Assembly: GCF_013408665.1 (NCBI RefSeq)
Contig: NZ_JACCCL010000001.1
Location: 284,914-348,913 of the forward strand
Source: Sporosarcina sp. JAI121
GTDB taxonomy: Bacteria > Bacillota > Bacilli > Bacillales_A > Planococcaceae
Direction of reading: 5' to 3'
DNA length: 64,000 bases
The notes beneath the pieces are model-generated. The model did not search any database, was not told the origin of the DNA, and saw only the letters and a program-made list of their open reading frames with translations. Positions 51,724 through 61,094 of this stretch are shown here, piece after piece (positions within the stretch are counted from its first letter, which is position 1; the number at the start of each line of letters is the position of its first letter). The position numbers and the translations under genes are program-made.

Positions 51724-51780
51724 TTTCTATACTAGTTAGCCGAAAAGCTTATTGAAAAAATACTTAGGAGGCGTTTGGAA

Positions 51781-52251
51781 ATGGTAAAAAGACATGTAGT
51801 TGGATATTACAATACAGAAGTGGAAGCCATCGCGGCAATCGAAGATTTGAAAAGACAGGGGTACGTGTCGGATGACATATCGGTCATGAGTAAACATTCG
51901 GAAAACGTGGAAGCCATCGCTGATGAAACCGGTACACATGCAGCGGACGGTGCAGCTACGGGAGCAGCGACAGGCGGTGTCCTTGGCGGTCTCGGCGGTG
52001 TCCTTGCTGGAATCGGAGCACTCGCAATTCCTGGAATCGGCCCGATCATCGCAGCTGGCCCAATCGTAGCCGGCATCACTGGCGCAGCAGCTGGTGCAGG
52101 AGTTGGCGGACTGGCCGGAGCACTTATCGGTATGGGTATCCCGGAAGAAGAGGCGGCCCATTACAATGATCGCTTCAATGAAGGGAAAATCCTTGTCCTT
52201 GTTGACGGCGACTATACTCGACCGGACAATCCTTACCGACCACTTGTCTAA
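51781..52251 (+). CDS. General stress protein 17M-like (YflT/DUF1269-type)
   Basis: The 156-residue protein has an N-terminal YflT-type domain (KRHVVGYYNTEVEAIAAIEDLK, then GYVSDDISVMSKHSE), followed by a glycine/alanine-rich hydrophobic stretch (about residues 58-115) and a C-terminal VLVDGDYTRPDNP. Such proteins are strongly induced by sigma-B in Bacillales, and a sigma-B promoter lies just upstream. The hydrophobic Gly/Ala part suggests membrane association. I chose the ATG at 51781, 9 nt after AGGAGG. Its molecular role is unknown. Confidence 0.85.
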   Translation: MVKRHVVGYYNTEVEAIAAIEDLKRQGYVSDDISVMSKHSENVEAIADETGTHAADGAATGAATGGVLGGLGGVLAGIGALAIPGIGPIIAAGPIVAGITGAAAGAGVGGLAGALIGMGIPEEEAAHYNDRFNEGKILVLVDGDYTRPDNPYRPLV

Positions 52252-52269
52252 AAGTGAATAAAAAAAATC

Positions 52270-52302
52270 AAGCCACCCGAATCCATTCGGGTGGCTTTTT
52301 TC
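52270..52302 (+). terminator. Terminator after the stress gene
   Basis: AAGCCACCCGAA pairs perfectly with TTCGGGTGGCTT around TCCA, followed by TTTTC. Confidence 0.93.
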
Positions 52303-52629
52303 TTTTTACTGTTTTGTTTGTGCTTGCTATAACATGAGTTGAATCGATCAAAACATACTCTGAGCTGAGTAGCCCACAATCTGCGATTTCCATTAACATT
52401 CTTTAAGAGATTTGTTCGAATAGGCCTGTCTGCAAAACGACGAGCATAGTTCTTTCCGAACGTACAGAAGTGGAGAAACCGAAGCCCAGAAACTAGCTAT
52501 ATGCCATATTGGATTCAATTACTTTACTATTTTGACGCACCGATCGAGCAGCATTTCCATCTGCTCCCGTTCATTGATTTGATTCTTCGTCTCCATATCC
52601 ATTATCTCATTTGATATTTAGGAGACACC
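52303..52629 (+). other. Gap without a recognisable gene
   Basis: AT-rich intergenic sequence upstream of the palindromic Bacillales repeat. I see no convincing frame, promoter or RNA motif. Confidence 0.4.
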
Positions 52630-52756
52630 GTTGATTGGAGCGGAGAGCGGCGACTCCTGTGGGAACAGCGCGAGCTGAAGACCCTGGACTGAGAGCAGCG
52701 AGGGAAGCGGCTGAAGCCGTGCCCGCGGAAAGCGTCCGCTCGCAGTGGAAATCAAC
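52630..52756 (+). repeat. 127-bp Bacillales-type intergenic repeat
   Basis: This is bounded by GTTGATT and AATCAAC as short inverted ends. Inside are GGAGCGGAGAGCGGCGACTC, GCGAGCTGAAGACCC and CCCGCGGAAAGCGTCCGCTC. This family of highly structured intergenic repeats is common in Bacillaceae and Planococcaceae genomes. It carries no protein. A copy of the stress-gene terminator stem (CCACCCGA/TCGGGTGG, 52815-52836) lies just downstream. Confidence 0.75.
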
Positions 52757-52811
52757 TTTTTAGGCTTTTTACCATTTTAGTAGAAAAGACTGTAGGCAAG
52801 TCTATAGTCTG

Positions 52812-52841
52812 AAGCCACCCGAATCCCATCGGGTGGTTTTT
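52812..52841 (+). terminator. Orphan terminator-like hairpin
   Basis: CCACCCGA (52815-52822) pairs with TCGGGTGG (52829-52836), followed by TTTTTG. It nearly duplicates the stem of the terminator at 52270 and has no gene before it, so the segment between them may be an insertion flanked by copied terminators. Confidence 0.6.
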
Positions 52842-52923
52842 GCTTGGGTGAAATTTTATTTTCGAGCGATGAATCGCTTTATAGTAGTAGAGATGTTAAC
52901 TAGAGTATATCGAAATAAAATGA

Positions 52924-52936
52924 GCGGAAGGCATCC
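52924..52936 (+). repeat. GCGGAAGGCATCC repeat fragment, copy 5
   Basis: Truncated member of the GGAGGCATCC family with CCGAAAGCG following it. Only the first half is recognisable. The rest of the gap up to 53187 is AT-rich without a gene. Confidence 0.45.
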
Positions 52937-53187
52937 CGAAAGCGTATTTGAAGAAATTCTTTAATTCAACTCACATAGGCTAATATAACCATTTCCACCA
53001 TTATCCATAAAACATACGAACTACAATTCGACAAATCCTGTAAAGTCCATTTGTACGATTTTTCAGAAAACAGTCAGTTTACGCTAAAATGAACGGTTTC
53101 ACTCATATTAAATCCTATAACCTTGTGGTAAATTGCTAGTGTTGGACTATTTTGACAAATGTGATAATAGTAAGGGGGAGATGGGAT

Positions 53188-56100
53188 TTGAAGAGGAATA
53201 ATTTCAAGAAATTCTTTAGTGTATTACTGGCTATCGTAATGGTTCTGTCATTATTGACACCGTTCTCTGCGTCTGCGGACACCGAAACAACAAAACCGTT
53301 CAAGCCGGAAAACTACGATGAAAGCATCATGCAGCAAAAAGCGGCAATTGCCGAGCAGTTGAACCTGTTACATGGTGGTCCTAAGCTGCACAAAGATTTA
53401 CAAGGGTTAACCGGTAGTGGACAAGTAGCGGTTATTGTTCATTTATCCGAAAAGCCGGCAGCTCTTGAACAGGGGATCAAAGAGCTGAAAGGACAAAAAT
53501 TCACTGCGGCAGAAGCAACTGCGGTAAAAAAGAAAGTAAAAGCACAGCAGGCATTCTTGAAAAAGGAAATGGTTATCAAGAAAATTAAATTCACCGAGAA
53601 GTTTGCATATGATACGGTACTGAACGGTTTCTCCGTGACAGTGGAAGCGGCTGATCTTGAAAAAATGCTTGATCTGACCGGCGTTACATTGATTGAACCG
53701 GACACGGAAGTGCATGCATTTGAAGAGGTGGTTCCCACTTCATCCGGAACGGTTGATGCTGCTATGGATACCAGCATTTCATTCCTCGGTATCGAAAAGC
53801 TTTGGGCTGAAGGAATTGAAGGGCAAGGGATCAAAGTTGCGGTGCTCGATACGGGCATCGATAAAAATCATCCCGACATAGCTACTATCTATAAAGGCGG
53901 AAAGAACTTCATTCCGAACTCATCCACCTACACGAAAGCACGTCAAGACGACGATGCGTCCGAAACATTGCCGTCCGAACGTCCTGCAGGCACGCCTGAG
54001 TTCAACTCAAATGGAAGCGCATTCTATACTTCGCACGGTACACATGTAGCGGGGACAATTGCTGCAATCGGTGAAAATCCGTATGGTGTTAAAGGGATCG
54101 CGCCAAAAGTGGATCTTTATGCTTACCGTGTTCTGGGCGCTTATGGCAGCGGATCTACATCGGGCATCATCGCTGCAATTGAAGAATCGGTTAAACAAGA
54201 GATGAACGTCATCAACCTATCACTTGGCGGAGGGGCAAATTCCGAAACCGATGCGGGTTCATTCGCCATCAACAACGCAATGATGGCCGGGACAATTTCA
54301 GTGATCGCTACAGGAAACTCCGGTCCGAAACGCGGAACGATGGGTACGCCGGCAACAGCTCGTCTTGGAATCGCAGTCGGGAATACGACAAATCCTGAAG
54401 CGCATTTCGACAGCAACGTGACAGTCACAGCCGGGGACTATCAATTATCCAGAAGAGTCAACCTGATGGGAACAACATTCGGGGCAGATCCGGCAACGCA
54501 ACTTTCAGGCGAATATGAAGTTGTAGCCGTACCTGGAATCGGTGCACTTGCTGACTATACGGGTCTGGATATAGCAGGAAAAGTGGCGCTCGTTTCCCGC
54601 GGTGACATTGCATTCGTCGACAAAATCGAGTTTGCGAGACAAAAAGGTGCCATTGCAATCCTTATCCACAACTTTGCAGGCGGCACGAACGCACCCGAAG
54701 CTTCAGGAACATTCCTGGGCGATGCATTTGAATTCATTCCATCATACGACTTATCACAATCGGACGGCGAAGCAATTCGCGCTGCTCTTAAAAGCGGGCA
54801 AGGAACTGTAACGTTCGCGGATTTCAATAAAACAATGACAACCGGAGATGAAGTAAACAACTCCAGTTCACGCGGACCGTCAACTCCGAACTTTGATATT
54901 AAACCTGACGTCAGCGCGCCTGGCACGAATATCATGTCAACAATCCCGATGTACAAAGAAGACGACCCTACAGTAAGTTATGAAAAAGCGTTTTCACGCA
55001 AAACAGGTACATCAATGGCAACGCCGCATATCGCGGGCATTGCAGCACTTGTGAAACAAGCGAATCCTTCTTGGAACGCCTTTGACGTGAAAGTAGCACT
55101 CTCCAACACAGCAAAAATCCTGAACACTGAAAAGTATGATGTCATGTCCCAAGGCGCGGGGCGGGTGGATGCATATGCAGCGGCACATCCGACTATCCTT
55201 GCTTACGCAGAGGACGAGGCAGTACTTGACGGCAGTGGAACAGTCGTTAAAAACAGTAAAGGGACAGTGACATTCGGGCCGCAATCCCTTGCTGCGGGAA
55301 ATCTTTCCGTGACGAAAGCGATTCGCGTGAAAGACAAGAAAGGCAACGGCGGAAATTACAGCGTGACAGTCGATACGAAGAAAACATTCGGCGATGCGAA
55401 AGTGACAGTAGATAAACCTTCATTCACGGTTAGCGGCGAACAACTGCTCAATGTGACATTAACGGCTTCACGAAATACGACGGCTAAACCGGGCGATGAA
55501 ATTCAAGGGTATATCCATATTTCGAATGGGGATACAGATATTTCATTGCCTTTCGCAGCTGATTTCGGCGGAGCAGATGCGGCAGCAATAACCGATATGA
55601 GCATTTCAGGAACGGACTTGTCATTCAACGGAGATGGTGTGAAGGACGAAGCGACGCTCAGCTTCAAATTGACAGGTGACGTAACGACCAACTACATCGA
55701 ACTGTGGGATATTATGGATCCGGAAGGCGGGGAATACGGGGATGGCTATATCGGATACTTGCATGCGGGCTCCTCACTTGCCGCGGGTTCTTACACATTA
55801 GCGGTCAAAGGCCAGTACACGCCATGGGGCGGCAGTTCCACCACCGCAATTCCCGACGGTCTTTACACGATTGATTTTACAGGACAAACTGTTTCCGGTA
55901 ATCCCCCGATCATCGGTGACTATGTCGGACCGGTCGTTGTGAAATCAGAAGCCGGTACGATTGAAGGCACGGTCGAAGGCACAACAGCAATGGGTAGAAT
56001 CATCGATAAATACGTTGATTATCAGGCTGAACTCGTAAACTATGGTTTAGGCTTCGACATCAACACGAAATTGAACGCTATATACGAAGTTCTGGAAAAC

Positions 56101-58176
56101 GATACGGTCAAATCATCCGGAGCGGTTACATTAGAACAAGACGGCTCATTCACTTTCGAACTTGACGCGTTGAATAAAGCCACGGATTCCGTCAAAGTGA
56201 AATACACCGATGCAGCAGGCAATAAAGCGGAACAACTATTGATCGGGGAAGCGGCCGACGACCCTGTCGACTATGCGGTTAATAAAGACAGCCTCGCCCT
56301 TCAAATTGGCGGCACGGAACAATTGACAGTGACAGAAACGACAACGAAACCGGATGGCACGAAAGAAGAAAAAGACGTTACAACAGAAGCAACATTCATT
56401 TCCGCTGATGAAAAAGTGGCAACGGTAGAAAATGGCAACGTCACTGCAATCGGAACGGGTAAAACAACAATTACAGTAAGCTACAAAGAATTCATTGCAA
56501 CAATCGCAGTTGAAGTGGCAGCACAATCAGGACAAGACCAAATCACTTATTCTGTCAGCACAACGAACCTGACCCTCGGCGTCGGTCAGCAAGAACAACT
56601 ATTCGTCACAGAAAAGACGACGAAACCCGACGGCACAATTATTGAAAAAGACGTAACCGGAACGGCAAGCTACAATGTCGTCAACAACAAAATCGCGACG
56701 ATCCACAAAGGACTACTCACAGCACTAGCACCGGGCAAAACACAAGCGCGCGTCATGATTCCGGGACAGGAAGTCATCTACGTTTACGTTGAAGTGACAC
56801 AAGCACCGCAAGATCAGGTCACGTACTCGGTGAGTAAAAAGAACCTGACCCTCGGCATCGGCCAATCGGAACAGTTTTACGTCACACAAACGACAGTGAA
56901 ACCGGACGGCACGGTCATTGAAAAAGACGTCACCGGCGCGGGAAGCTACAATGCAGTCAACAACAAAATCGCAACGGTCAAAAAAGGCCTGGTGACAGCA
57001 CTGAATGCCGGGAAAACACAAGTGCGTGTCATGATTCCGGATGAAGAAACGATTTATGTCTACATCGAAGTGGTGGAACTTCCGCAAGACATCATCACGT
57101 ATAAAGTGAACAAAACGAATGTGGAAATGGAGGTCGGCGAACAAGTGCAACTGAAAGTGACGGAAAATACGCTGACACCTCTAGGGAAATCCAGCGATAA
57201 GGACGTCACGGCGCTGACAACTTTCAAAGTCGTCGATAACACGATCGCAACCGTTCAATCAGGTCTCGTCACAGCGCATACAGCAGGGAAAACGCAAGTG
57301 CGCGTCATGATTCCAGGACAGGATCCGACCCTCGTATACCTTAACGTGGAAGAGGCGGAAAAAGACATCGTCATCCCGACGACAGAGTTGATCGCAAGCC
57401 CTGCAACACTGAACCTGAAAGTCGGAGAAGAATCCCGACTTTCCGTTCTATCGGTCGAAATGAACAACGGTGAAAAGACACCGACGAACGTTACCGAAAT
57501 CGCTTCATACAGCGGATTCAATCCAACGATCATCAACGTCCAACAAGGTGAAATCATTGCACTCGGCGCGGGCGAAACGGAAATCACAGTAGCATATGGC
57601 GGAAACACTGCAGCCGTTTCCGTTACAGTCGAGGAAGTCCCCGTCACTGAAACGCCGAGGCATATCGTTTCTGAAACGGAAATTGCAGGTCAATTGAGCG
57701 ACAAACAAGCGAAAAAAATCGTTATCACAGCTTCGTCGGATGAAGATGAAACGACAATCGAATTCAGTGAAGCAATCTTGAAAACGATTGAAAAGGCGGA
57801 AAAAGATCTCGTCATCAAGAAAGGGGAAACATCTTTCTTGTTCTCGAAAAAAGCAGTCGAGAAATTGGTGATACAAGCAGGCGGTGACGTGACAATCACA
57901 TTGACCAAGACGTCCGCGGCATCAATTGCGGACGCGGTATCCGATAATTTCACACTCGGTCTAGCGGCTGGCACAGGCGACAATCGATCCACGTTGCATC
58001 AATTCGACGGAGACATTGAAATCAACCTGCCAATTGACGAATCGAAATTAAGAAAGAAGAGCAAAGTGGCAGTACGCGAACTTGATTCGAATGAAACCCT
58101 TAATGCAAAATATAAGAATGGCACACTCGAATTTACTGCGAATGGTGCTGGCAGCTTCGTCGTCATCAACAACTAA
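53188..58176 (+). CDS. Secreted subtilisin-like protease with Ig-like (Big) repeats
   Basis: This large extracellular S8 serine protease has 1662 residues: a signal peptide (about 1-30, ending SASA), an I9-type inhibitory propeptide (about 75-180), a catalytic domain with Asp221 in VLDTGID, His283 in SHGTHVAG and Ser609 in GTSMATPH, a PA domain inserted between His and Ser (about 420-530), and a Vpr-like region. Four to five Ig-like Big-type domains follow (about 1030-1490), each about 90 residues and ending near KTQVRVMIP...VYVEV. A charged C-terminal domain ends SFVVINN. No LPXTG or SLH anchor is seen. Start UUG 53188 follows AAGGGGGAG. Two of the Ig-like units (56540-57080) are near-identical at DNA level. 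Confidence 0.93.
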   Translation: MKRNNFKKFFSVLLAIVMVLSLLTPFSASADTETTKPFKPENYDESIMQQKAAIAEQLNLLHGGPKLHKDLQGLTGSGQVAVIVHLSEKPAALEQGIKELKGQKFTAAEATAVKKKVKAQQAFLKKEMVIKKIKFTEKFAYDTVLNGFSVTVEAADLEKMLDLTGVTLIEPDTEVHAFEEVVPTSSGTVDAAMDTSISFLGIEKLWAEGIEGQGIKVAVLDTGIDKNHPDIATIYKGGKNFIPNSSTYTKARQDDDASETLPSERPAGTPEFNSNGSAFYTSHGTHVAGTIAAIGENPYGVKGIAPKVDLYAYRVLGAYGSGSTSGIIAAIEESVKQEMNVINLSLGGGANSETDAGSFAINNAMMAGTISVIATGNSGPKRGTMGTPATARLGIAVGNTTNPEAHFDSNVTVTAGDYQLSRRVNLMGTTFGADPATQLSGEYEVVAVPGIGALADYTGLDIAGKVALVSRGDIAFVDKIEFARQKGAIAILIHNFAGGTNAPEASGTFLGDAFEFIPSYDLSQSDGEAIRAALKSGQGTVTFADFNKTMTTGDEVNNSSSRGPSTPNFDIKPDVSAPGTNIMSTIPMYKEDDPTVSYEKAFSRKTGTSMATPHIAGIAALVKQANPSWNAFDVKVALSNTAKILNTEKYDVMSQGAGRVDAYAAAHPTILAYAEDEAVLDGSGTVVKNSKGTVTFGPQSLAAGNLSVTKAIRVKDKKGNGGNYSVTVDTKKTFGDAKVTVDKPSFTVSGEQLLNVTLTASRNTTAKPGDEIQGYIHISNGDTDISLPFAADFGGADAAAITDMSISGTDLSFNGDGVKDEATLSFKLTGDVTTNYIELWDIMDPEGGEYGDGYIGYLHAGSSLAAGSYTLAVKGQYTPWGGSSTTAIPDGLYTIDFTGQTVSGNPPIIGDYVGPVVVKSEAGTIEGTVEGTTAMGRIIDKYVDYQAELVNYGLGFDINTKLNAIYEVLENDTVKSSGAVTLEQDGSFTFELDALNKATDSVKVKYTDAAGNKAEQLLIGEAADDPVDYAVNKDSLALQIGGTEQLTVTETTTKPDGTKEEKDVTTEATFISADEKVATVENGNVTAIGTGKTTITVSYKEFIATIAVEVAAQSGQDQITYSVSTTNLTLGVGQQEQLFVTEKTTKPDGTIIEKDVTGTASYNVVNNKIATIHKGLLTALAPGKTQARVMIPGQEVIYVYVEVTQAPQDQVTYSVSKKNLTLGIGQSEQFYVTQTTVKPDGTVIEKDVTGAGSYNAVNNKIATVKKGLVTALNAGKTQVRVMIPDEETIYVYIEVVELPQDIITYKVNKTNVEMEVGEQVQLKVTENTLTPLGKSSDKDVTALTTFKVVDNTIATVQSGLVTAHTAGKTQVRVMIPGQDPTLVYLNVEEAEKDIVIPTTELIASPATLNLKVGEESRLSVLSVEMNNGEKTPTNVTEIASYSGFNPTIINVQQGEIIALGAGETEITVAYGGNTAAVSVTVEEVPVTETPRHIVSETEIAGQLSDKQAKKIVITASSDEDETTIEFSEAILKTIEKAEKDLVIKKGETSFLFSKKAVEKLVIQAGGDVTITLTKTSAASIADAVSDNFTLGLAAGTGDNRSTLHQFDGDIEINLPIDESKLRKKSKVAVRELDSNETLNAKYKNGTLEFTANGAGSFVVINN
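56547..57081 (+). repeat. Intragenic tandem duplication of an Ig-like domain
   Basis: The DNA for two consecutive Ig-like units (about 56547-56811 and 56817-57081, period near 270 bp) is strongly similar: both encode YSVS..NLTLG.GQ.EQ, KPDGT.IEKDVTG, YN.VNNKIAT and K.Q.RVMIP. Units on each side are more diverged. Recent duplication or recombination is likely and could vary the length of the protease stalk between strains. Confidence 0.7.
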
Positions 58177-58178
58177 CT

Positions 58179-58221
58179 AAAAAGGAATTCCTGGTCGATG
58201 CAAACCAGGAATTCCTTTTTC
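58179..58221 (+). terminator. Terminator after the protease gene
   Basis: A 17-bp perfect stem (AAAAAGGAATTCCTGGT at 58179-58195 with 58204-58220) around CGATGCAA, ending in TTTTTC. Confidence 0.93.
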
Positions 58222-58320
58222 CTTCTGGAAGATGAGTATTTATTTAAAAAAAGGGTATTAAGAAGCATAAGTAGAAGTAACAATACAATATAAGGATTAC
58301 TGTATAAAGGAAGTGTAACC

Positions 58321-58938
58321 ATGATAGACCCGTCCACAAAAGCGATTGACTTGCTTCAAAAAAAGCCGAAACAGCAAAACTGGGGAGCAAGGAGGGCGGC
58401 GAAGGATAAGAGGTATAAAACATCATCTGAAGCGGTCCAAGATTACATCGTACTTGATTTTGAAACGACCGGTTTTCGGGCCGGAGCCGATAAAATCATT
58501 CAAATCGGCGCTATCAAATACGTCAATCATGAACTGGAAGATGTGTTCAATACATTCATCAACCCTTCCCGCCATATTCCCGCATCGATTACACAGCTCA
58601 CAGGCATCTCCAATGAAATGGTTGAATGGGCACCCCGCATTGAACAAAAAGTAGATGAACTACTTGCATTCATCGGCGATTTACCCATCATCGCCCACAA
58701 CGCATCATTCGATATGGGATTCCTATACGCGCTCGACAACATCGAAGGCATCAAGATACCAGAGTATACCGTCATTGATACCGTCAAACTTGCCCGCAAA
58801 AAGATTAATCTGACCCCCAACCATAAACTATCGACATTAACCGAATTCCTGCAGCTCGAACACGATGCCCACGACGCAATCGGTGACTGCCTCGCCACTG
58901 CAGCCATCTACCAATATTGCACACAAAGTCATTTTTAA
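58321..58938 (+). CDS. DnaQ-like 3'-5' exonuclease
   Basis: This is a DEDDh exonuclease related to the epsilon subunit of DNA polymerase III. The 205-residue protein has a basic N-terminal extension (about residues 1-40) and the three Exo motifs: DFETTGF (Exo I), HNASFDMGFL (Exo II) and HDAIGDCLAT with catalytic His and Asp (Exo III). Start ATG follows AAGGAAGTGTAACC. Firmicute PolC carries its own proofreading domain, so stand-alone DnaQ proteins like this usually serve repair or RNA/DNA turnover. The exact substrate is unknown. Confidence 0.88.
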   Translation: MIDPSTKAIDLLQKKPKQQNWGARRAAKDKRYKTSSEAVQDYIVLDFETTGFRAGADKIIQIGAIKYVNHELEDVFNTFINPSRHIPASITQLTGISNEMVEWAPRIEQKVDELLAFIGDLPIIAHNASFDMGFLYALDNIEGIKIPEYTVIDTVKLARKKINLTPNHKLSTLTEFLQLEHDAHDAIGDCLATAAIYQYCTQSHF

Positions 58939-59024
58939 TAGTACACCGCATAATGTGCTAAGTAGCATTTTATGACTAAGATGAAATGAGGGAACTGAGT
59001 GAAGAGAATTGGGGCGGCATCACA

Positions 59025-60209
59025 ATGAAAAGAAGTGTGTTGGCAATTTGTACAACGCTCATGTTAAGTGTGGTTTTCGGAACGACTATGAGTAATGCGT
59101 CAGCCAAAAAACCGACGCATTACATAGGCCTTCACGACCGTTTACTGGATTTCAAAGATGTCCGGGTCATCGATAACGACATGAAAGTCCCGCTGGGTGA
59201 CATCGCAAAAGTGCTGTACATTCCACTGGAAAAAGAGGAAGGTGCCACGTATATCCGGAAACGGGACATCGAACTTATCTATGACGAGACAACAAAACTG
59301 ACCACGAAAAACGGCACCCAAGTTGGCTGGTCACCTATCGTAGACGTCGGCGGCACACTGTTCATCAGCGTCAAATACATCGCCCGCGAACTCGGCTTCA
59401 AAGTGGAATATTTCCAAAAGCTGCGGACACTGCGCATCTACCGCGACGACTACGAGCATATGAACGCTGAAGCGTACAAAACACATGTAAAAAAATTGTT
59501 GGATAAAAAGCAGGAAGCCGAAAAAACAGCGAAACCACCCGTGAAAAAACCTGCAAAACCTGTAAAGCCAGCCGCAAAATCTAAAGCGAACGTCTATTTG
59601 ACCTTCGACGACGGTCCCAATAAATTCACGGCCATCAACAATGCCACACTGAAAAAATATGACGCCCAAGGCACATTTTTCTTCCTTGGAAAACATATGA
59701 AAAACAACGAATCCATCGTCAAAGCCGTCGCGAAAGAGGGGCACTATATCGGCACGCACAGCATGACGCATGACGCGAAAAAAGTATACAAATCAACCAA
59801 GGCATTCATCGATGAAATGAACGAAGGAACCCAGCTTATCCATGAAATGACCGGCCACGACGCAAAATTGCTTCGCGTTCCATACGGTAGCAAACCGCAC
59901 GTCACACCAGCCATGAAAAAACAGCTCAACCAAATCGGCTACAAAATGTGGGACTGGGACGTCGACTCCAATGACTGGAAATACACCGACAAAGAGACGG
60001 ACCAAATCATCAAAAATGTTCGCACAGGCGTCGAAAAAGCCGACAAATCCGGCGATCGCGACATCATCATCCTGCTGCACGACCGCAGCCAAACATCAAA
60101 AGCCCTCCCGCAAATCATCGAATGGCTGCAAAAAGAAGGCTACACCATCAAAACATACGAACCCGAACACCACATCATCCAAAACTTCCTGCACGATACA
60201 ACGCTGTAA
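59025..60209 (+). CDS. Secreted polysaccharide deacetylase with stalk domain
   Basis: This is a carbohydrate esterase family 4 enzyme, probably acting on peptidoglycan or another N-acetylated wall polymer. The 394-residue protein has a signal peptide (about 1-28), an N-terminal copper-amine-oxidase-like stalk domain (about 40-150, VDVGGTLFISVKYIARELGF), a Lys/Pro/Ala linker (KPPVKKPAKPVKPAAKSK) and a NodB domain with TFDDGPN, the metal His pair in THSMTHD, RVPYGS, and LLHD near the end. All metal and catalytic residues look present. I chose the ATG at 59025 with GGGGCGG upstream. The RVPYG motif replaces the common RPPYG. Confidence 0.88.
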   Translation: MKRSVLAICTTLMLSVVFGTTMSNASAKKPTHYIGLHDRLLDFKDVRVIDNDMKVPLGDIAKVLYIPLEKEEGATYIRKRDIELIYDETTKLTTKNGTQVGWSPIVDVGGTLFISVKYIARELGFKVEYFQKLRTLRIYRDDYEHMNAEAYKTHVKKLLDKKQEAEKTAKPPVKKPAKPVKPAAKSKANVYLTFDDGPNKFTAINNATLKKYDAQGTFFFLGKHMKNNESIVKAVAKEGHYIGTHSMTHDAKKVYKSTKAFIDEMNEGTQLIHEMTGHDAKLLRVPYGSKPHVTPAMKKQLNQIGYKMWDWDVDSNDWKYTDKETDQIIKNVRTGVEKADKSGDRDIIILLHDRSQTSKALPQIIEWLQKEGYTIKTYEPEHHIIQNFLHDTTL

Positions 60210-60213
60210 CAAT

Positions 60214-60245
60214 GAAAAAAGCCGCCTACCGTGGGCGGTTTTTTC
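60214..60245 (+). terminator. Terminator after the deacetylase
   Basis: AAAAAAGCCGCC pairs with GGCGGTTTTTT around TACCGT; the T-run is long. Confidence 0.88.
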
Positions 60246-60301
60246 GTTTGAAGTGAATGTTGTAGGGGGATTGAATTGTGTTGGAATTGTAGTAGTGACT
60301 G

Positions 60302-60334
60302 GAATTGTAGTGGTGACTGGCACCACTACAATTC
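60302..60334. other. Perfect 14-bp inverted repeat before array C
   Basis: GAATTGTAGTGGTG (60302-60315) pairs exactly with CACCACTACAATTC (60321-60334) around ACTGG. A near-copy of its left arm (GAATTGTAGTAGTG) lies directly upstream. No T-run. It sits 27 bp before the first 21-bp unit. Confidence 0.65.
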
Positions 60335-60360
60335 AACCTCGGTCTTCCTCCAATTCGGTA

Positions 60361-60939
60361 GACCGACCATATATCATGTGCAACCGACCATATCCTCTCC
60401 GAGACCAATCATATCCCTAGCCAGACCAATCATAACTTCCAATCGACCGACCATATCCACCGCCCAACCGACCATATCCCGCACCAGACCGACCATAACC
60501 ACTTCAGAAGGAAGCTTTTGGCGGAGCTAAAAGCTAATTCAATACATCCAACCCTTAGTCTACCAACCATGCGAGGGACCGACCATATATCATGTATAAC
60601 CGACCATATTCTCTCCGAGACCGATCATATCTCTGGCCAGACCAATCATATCTTTCAATCGACCGACCATATCCACCGCGCAACCGACCGTATCCCAATC
60701 CAGACCGACCATAACCACTTCAGAAGGAAGCTTTTGGCGGAGCCAAAAGCCAATTCAATAGAACCAACCCCTGGTCTACCAACCAAGCGAGGGACCGACC
60801 ATATATCATGTATAACCGACCATATTCTCTCCGAGACCGATCATATCCCTGGGCAGACCGATCATATCTTCCAACCGACCGACCATATCCACGACCCAAC
60901 CGACCATATCCCGCACCAGACCGACCATAACTCCCAAAG
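60361..60939 (+). repeat. 21-bp repeat array C: three higher-order units of 216 bp
   Basis: Three blocks of exactly seven 21-bp units start at 60361, 60577 and 60793, separated by 69-bp linkers (60508-60576 and 60724-60792). Corresponding units in each block share their variable tails: unit 2 CTCTCCGA, unit 5 CCACCG or CCACG, unit 6 C-CA, unit 7 ataaccacttcag in blocks 1-2. The block plus linker has been amplified as a whole. Each linker contains AAGCTTTTGGCGGAGCYAAAAGC, a strong hairpin. The array lies between a deacetylase gene and a NERD gene, with the same orientation as arrays A, B and D. Confidence 0.93.
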
Positions 60940-61094
60940 CAGATCCGAGGACTCCTTCAAAAATGAAAAACGAAGTGGAAACAACGACCAAAATCCAAAT
61001 ATACCTCAATATCACAAAAGCAAAATTCGGCTTTGATAGAAATCATATGAATCTATTAACTTTCTTGATATGCTTTCAGTGAGGTGATGTAAAT

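Noticed and set aside
60276..60530. Plus-strand frame over the inverted repeat and first block of array C
   Set aside because: Repeat-derived, starts inside a hairpin and lacks a ribosome site.
60361..60939. CRISPR array
   Set aside because: The repeat is contiguous at 21 bp with a variable heptamer, far shorter than CRISPR repeat plus spacer. The variable parts recur between blocks, and no cas genes are present.
60518..61036. Open frame with TDHI heptapeptide repeats (172 codons)
   Set aside because: It is a by-product of the 21-bp repeat (7 codons per unit). It runs across linkers and hairpins, has no ribosome site, and equivalent frames appear on both strands of all arrays.
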